40,354 nt of DNA from Leptolinea tardivitalis (lineage in GTDB: Bacteria > Chloroflexota > Anaerolineae > Anaerolineales > Anaerolineaceae). The stretch is taken from positions 1 to 40,354 of the forward strand of contig NZ_BBYA01000005.1 of the NCBI RefSeq assembly GCF_001050275.1. The letters are read 5' to 3'. The notes under the pieces are model-generated. The model did not search any database. It worked only from the letters and a program-made list of their open reading frames with translations, and was not told the DNA's origin. Shown piece by piece: positions 17,128 through 24,914 of this stretch (within the stretch, counting starts at the first letter, position 1; each line of letters starts with the position of its first letter). A program made the position numbers and the translations under genes.

Positions 17128-18471
17128 TTAATCGTGCTCTTCGTTGCCTGACCCAATACCCAAAGGTTTCCATTTGTCTGAATCAGCCCTCAGGCGGTGT
17201 TGACCTCCGCCTCGGTTGTGAAGCAGGTCAAATCCTTCCGGTTTGATAAACATTTCATCTCCATCCAATAAAGCGCTGACTCCTTGCTGGCCGGGTTCAA
17301 TCCGTTTTGACTGGCAAAATCGGCAGGTTTTCGGATCGTGCGGTTTGTAATCTACAGGTTCCTCATAGGTGGTGATGTAGCCCTCATAATTGCGCAGGAC
17401 AATTTTATGGTCAGACATGCTGACCATGTAATTCGGTCCCACCGGTATTTTCCCGCCCCCGCCGGGAGCATCCACCACATAGGTGGGAACGGCGAACCCG
17501 GATGTATGCCCTCGCAGGGCCTCCAGAATTTCAAATCCCTTGGCCACCGGTGTCCTGAAATGCCCGGCTCCCTCTACCAGATCACATTGGTAGAGGTAAT
17601 ACGGCCGGACACGGATGCGCACAAGGTCTTGCACCAGCTTCCGCTGGATATGCGGACAATCATTCACACCTGCCAGTAAAACAGACTGATTACCCAGAGG
17701 AATACCCGCACGTGTCAGACGGTCACAGGCAGCCGCCAGTTCGGCTGAAATTTCGTTGGGGTGGTTAACATGGATGTTCATCCATAACGGATGAAATCTC
17801 TGTAGCATATCTGTCAATTCCGGTGTAACCCGCTGGGGCATGAACACTGGAACACGGCTACCAATACGGATGATTTCAATATGCGGAATTTCACGCAGCT
17901 TTGTCAACAATTCCTCAAGCACTTTCGGCGCAAGCGTCAAAGGATCGCCGCCTGAAAGCAGCACATCCCTGATCTGCGGCGTGTGCCGCAGGTAGTCCAA
18001 TTGAAGCTCAAAGTCTGCCCGCGAAAAATTCTCGCCGGGGTCCCCAACGATTCTGGAGCGAGTGCAATATCGGCAATAGGAAGCACATTGCGTTGTTACC
18101 AGCATCAGGGCGCGATCCGGATAGCGGTGAACCAACCCGGGCACAGGTGAATGACGGTCTTCTGAAAGGGAGTCTTCCATCATCCCCGTGAAAGGTTGTA
18201 TTTCACCGGCTGTGGGGATAACCTGTTTGCGGATCGGGTCTTCCGGATCAGCCGGGTTTATCAAAGAGACAAAATACGGAGTGATATCGACCCGAAATAG
18301 ATGAGAGGCTGTAAGGGCTTTCTTTTCACTTTCTGTCAGTGGAAAGATCTTCTCAAAATCTTCGGCTGAATTGAGCCGGTGACTTAACTGCCAGTGCCAG
18401 TCATTCCATTTTTCATCCGGAATATCTGCGAAGAACGGTGCCCTGCGGGAAGGAAATGGTTCAGGTGACAT
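17128..18471 (-). CDS. kamA: Lysine 2,3-aminomutase
   Basis: A radical SAM/PLP enzyme converting L-lysine to beta-lysine, in lysine degradation or synthesis of the osmolyte N-epsilon-acetyl-beta-lysine. The 447-aa protein shows the radical SAM cluster motif Cys129-x3-Cys133-x2-Cys136 (CASYCRYC), the PLP lysine Lys341 in APGGGGK, and Asp297 (YQCDL) and Asp334 (VVDAPGG). By alignment from memory these correspond to the two Asp residues that bind the lysine side-chain amine in the clostridial enzyme, favouring lysine over glutamate as substrate. A C-terminal CRFC pair matches the metal-binding region. AAGGAAAA precedes the ATG. No ablB acetyltransferase is adjacent; an aldo/keto reductase follows instead. 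Confidence 0.93.
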   Translation of the reverse strand: MSPEPFPSRRAPFFADIPDEKWNDWHWQLSHRLNSAEDFEKIFPLTESEKKALTASHLFRVDITPYFVSLINPADPEDPIRKQVIPTAGEIQPFTGMMEDSLSEDRHSPVPGLVHRYPDRALMLVTTQCASYCRYCTRSRIVGDPGENFSRADFELQLDYLRHTPQIRDVLLSGGDPLTLAPKVLEELLTKLREIPHIEIIRIGSRVPVFMPQRVTPELTDMLQRFHPLWMNIHVNHPNEISAELAAACDRLTRAGIPLGNQSVLLAGVNDCPHIQRKLVQDLVRIRVRPYYLYQCDLVEGAGHFRTPVAKGFEILEALRGHTSGFAVPTYVVDAPGGGGKIPVGPNYMVSMSDHKIVLRNYEGYITTYEEPVDYKPHDPKTCRFCQSKRIEPGQQGVSALLDGDEMFIKPEGFDLLHNRGGGQHRLRADSDKWKPLGIGSGNEEHD

Positions 18472-18510
18472 GCGGATTTTCCTTTTCTGTTGACCAATCA
18501 GTCTAGTGCA

Positions 18511-18538
18511 ATTATATGAATAATCAAGGGTGGGTCAA
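18511..18538 (-). promoter_or_regulatory. Promoter of the kamA-AKR unit
   Basis: On the minus strand TTGACC (18538-18533), a 16-nt spacer and TATAAT (18516-18511). It sits back to back with the phosphate-operon control region starting at 18573. Confidence 0.7.
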
Positions 18539-18572
18539 ACAATTGGTACAGGTTTGGTCAAGAATCAGTTCG

Positions 18573-18621
18573 TTAATATTACTTAACACACTGTTAATAA
18601 ATGGTTAATATTGACTATAAT
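18573..18621 (+). promoter_or_regulatory. PHO-box-like repeat array with TATAAT -10
   Basis: Four TTAA-starting units begin at 18573, 18583, 18594 and 18605, the last three being exact 11-bp steps (TTAACACACTG, TTAATAAATGG, TTAATATTGAC), immediately followed by TATAAT at 18616-18621. Tandem 11-bp direct repeats with a -10 but no good -35 are the layout of promoters activated by PhoB/PhoP-type regulators (Bacillus PhoP uses TTAACA-like repeats at 11-bp period). The downstream operon is for phosphate uptake, which supports the reading. Confidence 0.7.
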
Positions 18622-18662
18622 GCCATTTCTGGAAATATCCCAACAGCAGACCGGAGGTCGTT

Positions 18663-19289
18663 TTGAATTTCACATTTTTACCTGCGGAAGTAAAGTTTTA
18701 TGAGTATCTGCAACAGGCCAGTGAAATTCTGCTGGAAGGGGCCACACAATTGCAATTCATGCTTGACCACATGGATCAGGCGGAAGAGCTGGCACTAAAA
18801 ATCTCGGAAATAGAACACAAAGGGGACCAGGTGGTACATGATGTAACCAACCTGTTGCCGCGTACTTTGATTACCCCCATCGACCCTGATGATATCCAAC
18901 GGTTGGTTAACACCGTTGACGATGCCCTGGATTCTGTCAACGCCACCGCTCAGCGTTTGCTGGTTTATAAGGTTAAGAAACCCACTTCCACTGCCCAGAC
19001 TCTGGCCCGCCTGATCGTGGAATGCGCCAAAGAATTGACCTGCGCTTTAAAAATTATGGGCGATAAAAAAAGTTATACCAAAGTCCGCGAGCATATTGTC
19101 AAGATCAATACGCTGGAAAATGAAGGTGATATTGCTTATTATGCCGGCATGAAGGATCTTGTAGCGGATAAGGATGAAATCTTCAATTTCATCCGTTGGA
19201 AAGAAATTTACGAGCTGTTAGAAGGTACAGCTGATCAAATTGAAGATACCGGCGACGTCATCCAAAAAGTGATCATTGCGAATGCTTGA
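18663..19289 (+). CDS. PhoU-like DUF47 protein (Pit accessory protein)
   Basis: A 208-aa mostly helical cytosolic protein of the DUF47/PhoU_div family, genetically linked to low-affinity Pit phosphate carriers and thought to regulate them. Seen: the N-terminal FYEYLQQASEILLEGA and the DUF47 core KISEIEHKGDQVVHDVTNLL followed by ITPIDPDDIQRLVNTVDDALDSVN. The start is TTG at 18663, chosen because GGAGG lies 7 nt upstream and no ATG fits. It overlaps the pit gene by 8 nt, and a PHO-box-like array lies upstream. Role inferred from family and context. Confidence 0.93.
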   Translation: MNFTFLPAEVKFYEYLQQASEILLEGATQLQFMLDHMDQAEELALKISEIEHKGDQVVHDVTNLLPRTLITPIDPDDIQRLVNTVDDALDSVNATAQRLLVYKVKKPTSTAQTLARLIVECAKELTCALKIMGDKKSYTKVREHIVKINTLENEGDIAYYAGMKDLVADKDEIFNFIRWKEIYELLEGTADQIEDTGDVIQKVIIANA

Positions 19290-20313
19290 TCCCAACCTGA
19301 TCCTGATCATAATCATCATTGTTCTGGCGCTGGGATTCGATTTTGTCAACGGGTTCCATGATGCGGCCAATTCCATAGCCACAGTTGTCTCCACGCGAGT
19401 TTTGACACCCCTTCAGGGAGTAGTATGGGCGGCCGTCTTTAATTTTATTGCCGCCTTTACGTTTGGTACAGCCGTAGCAAAAACCATGGGGTCCGGGATG
19501 ATTGATGTACATCAGGTGGATAACTATGTGATCTTTGCCGGCCTGCTCGGGGCTGTCATCTGGGATCTGATCACCTGGCAAATCGGACTTCCGACCAGCT
19601 CATCGCATGCTCTGATTGGTGGTTATGCCGGTGCAGCCATCTTAAAAGCCGGATGGGGTGTCCTGGTGCCCGGCGGCTGGATCAAAACCTGTGCATTCAT
19701 TATCATTGCCCCTCTGTTGGGTTGGATACTTGGTACCATCAACATGACTGCCCTGTTCTGGATTTTTCGGAAAAAGAATCCATCAGATGTCGACCACTTA
19801 TTCCGAAAAGGCCAATTGCTCTCCGCCGGTATCTACAGCCTGGGTCACGGCACAAATGATGCCCAGAAGACCATGGGAATTATCGCCGGGGTCCTGTTCA
19901 CTGTACCGCAATACCGGCACCTTGTAGCCGATGCTGCCGGAAACCTGACCATTCCTTTCTGGATCGTGATGATGGCACATGCCGCCATCGCCCTGGGGAC
20001 CCTGTCTGGCGGCTGGCGAATTGTCCACACCGTGGGCAGCAAAATTACTAAACTTAAACCCATCGGTGGGTTTGCGGCAGAAACCGCCGGGGCATTCACC
20101 CTGTTCATGTCATCCATTCTCGGGATACCGGTTTCCACCACACACACCATCACCGGAGCCATCGTGGGTGTTGGTGCCGTGCGCGGCAAACGGGCTGTCC
20201 GATGGTCAGTAGCCGGAAAAATTGTATGGGCGTGGATATTTACAATCCCGGCAGCGGCCATCTTCGCCATGATCGCCTATGAAGCCATTTTGATGGTTAC
20301 ATCATTCTTTTAA
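19282..20313 (+). CDS. pit: Low-affinity inorganic phosphate transporter, Pit family
   Basis: A 343-aa membrane carrier that imports phosphate, normally as a metal-phosphate complex with protons. The two inverted PHO4 signature halves are clear: GFDFVNGFHDAANSIATVVSTRVL near the N-terminus and YSLGHGTNDAQKTMGIIAG near residue 190. PTSSSHALIGG and PVSTTHTITGAIVGVG complete the pattern, with about ten hydrophobic segments. The start is set at ATG 19282, inside the end of the DUF47 gene (8-nt overlap), rather than at an upstream TTG, implying translational coupling. Phosphate-dependent control is suggested by the upstream repeats. Confidence 0.96.
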   Translation: MLDPNLILIIIIIVLALGFDFVNGFHDAANSIATVVSTRVLTPLQGVVWAAVFNFIAAFTFGTAVAKTMGSGMIDVHQVDNYVIFAGLLGAVIWDLITWQIGLPTSSSHALIGGYAGAAILKAGWGVLVPGGWIKTCAFIIIAPLLGWILGTINMTALFWIFRKKNPSDVDHLFRKGQLLSAGIYSLGHGTNDAQKTMGIIAGVLFTVPQYRHLVADAAGNLTIPFWIVMMAHAAIALGTLSGGWRIVHTVGSKITKLKPIGGFAAETAGAFTLFMSSILGIPVSTTHTITGAIVGVGAVRGKRAVRWSVAGKIVWAWIFTIPAAAIFAMIAYEAILMVTSFF

Positions 20314-20349
20314 ACCGGTAAACAGATATCAAACAAGGCTCCTGAGTGT

Positions 20350-20378
20350 TTGACATCCTGTTATCCATGTGATATCAT
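20350..20378 (+). promoter_or_regulatory. Promoter of the his leader / hisD
   Basis: TTGACA (20350-20355), a 17-nt spacer and TATCAT (20373-20378) make a strong sigma-70 promoter. The start should be near 20385, only about 4 nt before the leader-peptide ATG. Confidence 0.85.
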
Positions 20379-20388
20379 CCGTCCCATT

Positions 20389-20463
20389 ATGAAACCTGTG
20401 TTGTTCGCCCATCTTCATCATCATCGATTATTCACCCTCGATACTTTCCGGCGGGCGCACTAG
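20389..20463 (+). CDS. hisL: his operon leader peptide (attenuator)
   Basis: A 24-codon open frame ATG (20389) to TAG (20461-20463) whose middle reads FAHLHHHR, with a fifth His as its last codon. It lies between a strong promoter and an intrinsic terminator placed directly before hisD, the classical layout of histidine attenuation. When His-tRNA is scarce the ribosome stalls at 20410-20424. This would leave CCGGCGGGC (20448-20456) free to pair with GCCCCCGG (20501-20508), the left arm of the terminator, and so allow read-through. When it runs to the stop codon it covers that segment and the terminator forms. No Shine-Dalgarno sequence precedes the ATG, so the leader seems to be translated nearly leaderless. 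Confidence 0.88.
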   Translation: MKPVLFAHLHHHRLFTLDTFRRAH

Positions 20464-20500
20464 CGCATACCTGTGACACAGTCTTATCCAAATCCAACCT

Positions 20501-20525
20501 GCCCCCGGAAAACCGGGGGCTTTTT
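20501..20525 (+). terminator. Attenuator terminator before hisD
   Basis: GCCCCCGG (20501-20508), AAAA, CCGGGGGC (20513-20520), then TTTTT: a perfect 8-bp GC-rich stem. Its left arm can alternatively pair with 20448-20456 inside the leader-peptide frame. Confidence 0.92.
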
Positions 20526-20549
20526 CATTATCTTTCCCGGAGAATCACC

Positions 20550-21890
20550 ATGTTCCCTATTTATGATGTCGAAACCGCTCAAAAAACAATCCTCAAACGA
20601 TCCCCGCTCGATGAAATGCCCATTCCTCAACAGGTATTGGATCGGTTGAAGAATACCTTCGGCCGTGAAATTTCTCCGGCCGAAGCCGTTCGTGAAATAA
20701 TCCGGGATATACGCACCAACGGGAATTCTGCTGTCCGCCGGTGGACTCAAACCCTTGATCAGGTAAACCTTGCGGATTTTCGCATACCATCCGCCAAGAT
20801 TCAGAATGCCCTTAACTCGCTCGATCCTGCCCTGCGCCAAGCCCTTGAAACATCGGCCAGCCGGATCGAGCAGTTTTATCAAAAGCAGCCAGCCATCTCC
20901 TGGCTTGACCAGTCAATGGGCGGTTCACTCGGGCAAATGCTGCGCCCTATGGAACGGGTAGGCATCTATGTTCCCGGCGGTACCGCTCCCTTGCCCTCCA
21001 CCGTTTTAATGACGGCCATCCCGGCCAGAGTGGCAGGTGTCAAACAGGTCGTCATGGTTACCCCGCCCGGGCGAGGCACTGGCGAGGTAAACCCGGTCAT
21101 ACTGGCTGCGGCGGCTATTGCCGATGTGGATGAAGTTTATGCCGTAGGCGGTGCCCAGGCGATTGCAGCGCTGGCGTATGGAACAGAAACCATCACCCGG
21201 GTTGACAAAATTGTCGGCCCCGGGAACCTTTTTGTTACGCTGGCCAAACAGCAGGTCTTCGGAACCGTGGGGATTGACGGTCTGGCCGGACCAACAGAGA
21301 CCATTGTCATTGCCGATGAAACCACCCGCCCCGATTGGGCTGCCGCTGATCTGCTGGCGCAGGCCGAACATGATGTCATGGCAGCGGCTATCCTGCTGAC
21401 TCCTTCAAAGAAGGTAGCGCAGGCTGTTCAAAAGGAAATGGCCGCCTGGCTCGAAGGGAAAGACGACGTTAACCTTACCCGCACGGAAATTTTCAATATT
21501 TCGCTTCGAAACCGCAGCGGTGCGGTGATCACCCGCGATATCGCCGAAGCCGTGGAACTTTCCAACCAGTATGGACCGGAACACTTGAATCTGGCTGTAA
21601 AAGATCCCTGGAACTGGGTGGAAAAGGTCACCTGCAGCGGCGGTGTGTTTATTGGTGAAACATCCTGCGAAGTGATGGGAGACTATATGGCCGGACCCAG
21701 CCATGTGATGCCCACCGGCGGCTCCGCCAGGTTTGCCTCACCCCTGAACGTCTGGGACTTCCTGCGGATCATCAGCGTTATTGGATTGAATCCGTCTGCC
21801 GCAGCCGATCTCGGTTGTCAGGCTGATATCCTCGCACGGGCAGAGGGATTGGATGCCCATGCCCTGGCCGGACGCTTACGGTCTGCCTGA
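20550..21890 (+). CDS. hisD: Histidinol dehydrogenase
   Basis: Catalyses the last two oxidations of histidine synthesis, L-histidinol to L-histidine, using NAD and zinc. The 446-aa protein carries the family signature region [33 protein letters not shown] and the zinc-ligand segment AQAEHD (Gln and His). It also has the catalytic GPEHLNL (Glu/His), the Asp segment [19 protein letters not shown] and a C-terminal LDAHALAGR His. Length is normal. CCGGAGAA lies upstream of the ATG. It is controlled by the upstream histidine attenuator and is the only his gene in the window; an ABC transporter follows 68 nt later with no terminator between. Confidence 0.97.
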   Translation: MFPIYDVETAQKTILKRSPLDEMPIPQQVLDRLKNTFGREISPAEAVREIIRDIRTNGNSAVRRWTQTLDQVNLADFRIPSAKIQNALNSLDPALRQALETSASRIEQFYQKQPAISWLDQSMGGSLGQMLRPMERVGIYVPGGTAPLPSTVLMTAIPARVAGVKQVVMVTPPGRGTGEVNPVILAAAAIADVDEVYAVGGAQAIAALAYGTETITRVDKIVGPGNLFVTLAKQQVFGTVGIDGLAGPTETIVIADETTRPDWAAADLLAQAEHDVMAAAILLTPSKKVAQAVQKEMAAWLEGKDDVNLTRTEIFNISLRNRSGAVITRDIAEAVELSNQYGPEHLNLAVKDPWNWVEKVTCSGGVFIGETSCEVMGDYMAGPSHVMPTGGSARFASPLNVWDFLRIISVIGLNPSAAADLGCQADILARAEGLDAHALAGRLRSA

Positions 21891-21958
21891 TTAGTACTAA
21901 TGTAATTCGAAGAGCTTGTTCTCGTCTGAAACCATTTTGAAATCTCATTGGAGGAGAA

Positions 21959-23008
21959 ATGAAAAAACGTTTATCCAGCTTTATTCTTGTTCTTTTATCG
22001 GGTATCCTTCTCACCGCCTGCGCCGCTCCCGCCCCCACCAGTGCTCCGGAATCTGTCACGGCTGCACCTGCTTCAGCCGAATCATCTGCTACTCAGGCTG
22101 CCCCCGCAGCGGAAACTTCCAAAGAACTGGTCAAAGTTCGCATTGGCACCCAGCCGTGGATCGGATACGGCCCCTGGTGGATCGCCAAAGAAAAAGGACT
22201 TTTTGCTAAATACGGACTGGATGCCGAGTTGACGGATTTTGTAGAAGACAAAGAAGTCAATGCAGCCTTCGCCAGCGGCAACATGGAAGCGGCTAATCTG
22301 GCCACCCACACTGCCATCAAATTGTTCAGCGCAGGGGTTGACCTGAAACTCGTTTTACTCGAAGATGTCTCCACCACGGCTGATGCCATCCTCTCTGGCG
22401 AAGATATAACGTCCATTGCTGATCTTAAAGGCAAACAGGTGGCATACGAAGAAGGTACTACCAGTGACCTGTTGCTGAACTATGCCCTGATGCAGAATAA
22501 GATGACCCTGGCCGATATCACCCCGGTTCCCATGCCTGCCAGCGACGCCGGTACCGCCCTGATGAGCGGCAAAGTACCGGCTGCCGTGACCTATGAACCA
22601 TATATCTCCGAAGCATTAAAAGCAAATACCAAACTGAAAACCCTTTACAAGGCAGAAGAACGTCCTGGTTTGATCTCTGACGTTCTGGTGATTAGCGGCA
22701 AATTCGCCAAAGAAAATCCCGAAACGGCAAAGGCTCTCCTTAAAGTTTGGGGAGAAGCACTCGATTTCTATAACAAAGATACCTCCGCCGGACAGGAAAT
22801 TATTGCAAAAGCCGTGGGCAGCAGCACAGAAGACCTGAAAACCGCCTTTGACGGTGTCAAATTCTACGATCTGGCCCAGAATCAGTCTGACCTTTCTGGC
22901 AGCTTTACAAACACGATTAAAGATGTAGCTGAAGTCTCCAAGAGTATCGGCCTGTTTGAAGAGATTCCCGCTCTCGACAAACTGGTGGATGCTTCCTTCC
23001 TTAAATAA
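21959..23008 (+). CDS. ABC transporter substrate-binding lipoprotein (NMT1/SsuA-like)
   Basis: A 349-aa exported binding protein. The signal peptide ends in lipobox LTAC (Cys21), followed by an Ala/Pro/Ser-rich linker to about residue 57. The mature domain starts VRIGTQPWIGYGPWWIAKEKGLFAKYGLDAEL, typical of NMT1/SsuA-like (PF09084/PF13379) type II binding proteins for nitrate, sulfonates, taurine, thiamine precursors or riboflavin. It contains DLKGKQVAYEEGTTSDLLLNYAL and VPAAVTYEPYISEA. The exact ligand cannot be read from the sequence. GGAGGAG precedes the ATG. It is first of a three-gene ABC cassette downstream of hisD. Confidence 0.9.
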   Translation: MKKRLSSFILVLLSGILLTACAAPAPTSAPESVTAAPASAESSATQAAPAAETSKELVKVRIGTQPWIGYGPWWIAKEKGLFAKYGLDAELTDFVEDKEVNAAFASGNMEAANLATHTAIKLFSAGVDLKLVLLEDVSTTADAILSGEDITSIADLKGKQVAYEEGTTSDLLLNYALMQNKMTLADITPVPMPASDAGTALMSGKVPAAVTYEPYISEALKANTKLKTLYKAEERPGLISDVLVISGKFAKENPETAKALLKVWGEALDFYNKDTSAGQEIIAKAVGSSTEDLKTAFDGVKFYDLAQNQSDLSGSFTNTIKDVAEVSKSIGLFEEIPALDKLVDASFLK

Positions 23009-23012
23009 CCTC

Positions 23013-23852
23013 ATGGCGTCACATTTATCCATCGAATCGTCCAATCAGGGGCCGCACCGAAAAGTGCGGCTCCTGGAGCTTCGTGCTGATATTCCGGCCG
23101 GTCTTTATTTTGTTGCCGGAGCTTCCTTTATCGGGGCTTTTATTCTGATCTGGTTGATCCTTACCGCTTTGGAACTGGTTCTCCCCATGTTTCTCCCCGG
23201 CCCAAAATCTGTCTGGCTGGAATTCGTCCGACAAATACGAGAAGGCATTCTGCTTCAAGATACCGGCGCCAGCCTGTACCGCATCACTCTCGGATGGCTG
23301 GTCTCCACCCTGCTGGCGCTGCCCATCGGGATCCTGATGGGAAACTTCCGCTTTTTTGAAGGCTTGTTTGAACCCTTCATTGATCTGGTGCGCTACATGC
23401 CAGCCGTGGCCTTCGTCCCATTGACCATCCTGTGGACCGGTGTCGGAGATGGACAGAAAATTCTCATCCTCTTTATCGGCACCTTCTTTCAGGAAGTCCT
23501 GATGATTATGGACAATGTGAAAGGCGTGCCTCGTGAGATGATCGAGGTCAGTTCCACGTTTGGATTGTCTCGTTGGGAAATCCTGTATCATGTGATCCTG
23601 CGCTATGCCTTGCCCGGCATCTGGGATACCTTCCGAATTACCCTCGGGTGGGCCTGGACATATCTGGTCGTGGCAGAGCTGGTGGCGGCCAATGTCGGCC
23701 TTGGGTACCGCATCATGCGGGCGCAGCGGTTCCTCCAGACCGAATCCATCATCCTGGGAATCTTAATCATCGGGCTTTTAGGCTTGTTCACTGACATGGC
23801 TTTTAAAGCTGCCTATAAGCGGATGTTTCGCTGGATGGATCGGAAAGGATAG
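23013..23852 (+). CDS. ABC transporter permease (SsuC/TauC-like)
   Basis: A 279-aa inner-membrane permease with about six spans. The BPD_transp_1 EAA loop that docks the ATPase is visible as EVSSTFGLSRWEILYHVILRYALPGIWDTFRI. The start is set at ATG 23013 (MASHLSIES), 4 nt after the binding-protein stop; the longer upstream frame overlaps that gene in another phase and is rejected. No clear ribosome-binding site is seen, so translation is probably coupled. It works with the adjacent binding protein and ATPase as one importer. Confidence 0.93.
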   Translation: MASHLSIESSNQGPHRKVRLLELRADIPAGLYFVAGASFIGAFILIWLILTALELVLPMFLPGPKSVWLEFVRQIREGILLQDTGASLYRITLGWLVSTLLALPIGILMGNFRFFEGLFEPFIDLVRYMPAVAFVPLTILWTGVGDGQKILILFIGTFFQEVLMIMDNVKGVPREMIEVSSTFGLSRWEILYHVILRYALPGIWDTFRITLGWAWTYLVVAELVAANVGLGYRIMRAQRFLQTESIILGILIIGLLGLFTDMAFKAAYKRMFRWMDRKG

Positions 23853-23857
23853 TTGCC

Positions 23858-24667
23858 ATGACAGAACCGATGCTTGAAATGAAGAATATCTGGGTGAAGT
23901 TCACTCCGGCTCACCGGCCAGAGGTTGTGGCGGTAGAAGATGCATCCATCACTGTGCAGGAAAACGAGTTTGTCTCCCTGATTGGGCCCTCTGGATGTGG
24001 TAAATCCACATTATTACGAGCTGCCGCCGGACTGGAACAACCATCCAGCGGCATTATAAAAGTGCAGGGACAGACCGTTGACCGTCCTGGTGCCGACCGG
24101 GGAATGGTATTTCAAGCCTATACCCTGTTCCCCTGGCTGACAGTGAAAGAAAACATCCAGTTTGCCCTGAAGAAAACCGCATTAACATCAGCCGAGAAAG
24201 AAGACCGGGTGCAACAATATATCCGTCTGATCGGCCTCGAGGGGTTTGAAAACTCCTTCCCCAATCAGCTTTCCGGAGGAATGCGCCAGCGTGTGGCTAT
24301 TGCCCGTGCGCTGGTTTACCGACCAAAAATTCTGTTGATGGATGAGCCCTTTGGTGCGCTGGATGCCCAAACCCGCCTGCTGATGCAGGAATTGTTGCTG
24401 GAAGTCTGGGAAAAACAGCGCAGCACTGTCCTTTTCGTAACCCACGATGTAGAAGAAGCCATTCTGCTTTCTGACCGTATACTGGTGATGACCACGTTGC
24501 CCGGCAAAATCAAGTCAGAAATCAATATAGACATTCCCCGTCCACGCAGGCTGGTCGAAATGGAAACCAGTATTCCATTTGCCGCCTATAAAAAACAATT
24601 GCTTGAGCTCGTGCGTGAAGAAGCCCGCAAATCATTTGGATACCAGGTCAGCTCAGGAGTTGCATAG
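23858..24667 (+). CDS. ABC transporter ATP-binding protein (SsuB/TauB-like)
   Basis: A 269-aa ATPase energising the import cassette. All ABC motifs are present: Walker A GPSGCGKST, Q-loop MVFQAYTLFPW, signature LSGGMRQRVAIARAL, Walker B ILLMDEPFGALD and switch His VTHDVEEAI. The C-terminal VREEARKSFGYQ tail is like those of nitrate/sulfonate/taurine systems. It starts 5 nt after the permease stop and is closed by the terminator at 24719-24757. Confidence 0.96.
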   Translation: MTEPMLEMKNIWVKFTPAHRPEVVAVEDASITVQENEFVSLIGPSGCGKSTLLRAAAGLEQPSSGIIKVQGQTVDRPGADRGMVFQAYTLFPWLTVKENIQFALKKTALTSAEKEDRVQQYIRLIGLEGFENSFPNQLSGGMRQRVAIARALVYRPKILLMDEPFGALDAQTRLLMQELLLEVWEKQRSTVLFVTHDVEEAILLSDRILVMTTLPGKIKSEINIDIPRPRRLVEMETSIPFAAYKKQLLELVREEARKSFGYQVSSGVA

Positions 24668-24718
24668 GCATTAAGATTTTTTAACGGCGAATTTCGGCAT
24701 TAAGGACTCTACATACCG

Positions 24719-24757
24719 CATTCCTTCAATTCCAATGAATTGGAGGAATGTTTTTTT
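24719..24757 (+). terminator. Intrinsic terminator after the ABC cassette
   Basis: CATTCCTTCAATTC (24719-24732) pairs with GAATTGGAGGAATG (24737-24750), one G-U, followed by seven T. Confidence 0.9.
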
Positions 24758-24834
24758 CTGACCAGATACGCCATGTTCTATTTTTTCAAGATGTAAATGT
24801 TTTATAAGAAGTTGTATTATCAGACAGCCATTGC

Positions 24835-24863
24835 TTGACGCTCGAAAACCGGCATGGTATGAT
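24835..24863 (+). promoter_or_regulatory. Promoter of hrcA-grpE-dnaK-dnaJ-prmA
   Basis: TTGACG (24835-24840), a 17-nt spacer and TATGAT (24858-24863). The start lies near 24870, putting the CIRCE element in the early transcribed region. Confidence 0.85.
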
Positions 24864-24876
24864 TCTTCCATAGAAA

Positions 24877-24903
24877 TTAGCACTCTCCTTGATAGAGTGC
24901 TAA
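24877..24903. promoter_or_regulatory. CIRCE operator (HrcA binding site)
   Basis: TTAGCACTC (24877-24885), 9-nt spacer, GAGTGCTAA (24895-24903): an exact match to the CIRCE consensus. It lies between the promoter and the hrcA start, so HrcA represses its own operon, including dnaK and dnaJ. Confidence 0.98.
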
Positions 24904-24914
24904 TTTACAGAAAT

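Noticed and set aside
23025-23591. 188-codon frame antisense to the ABC permease
   Set aside because: Shadow of a clear membrane-protein gene; composition is the mirror of its codons.
24831-24914. Upstream extension of hrcA
   Set aside because: It covers the promoter and CIRCE operator.
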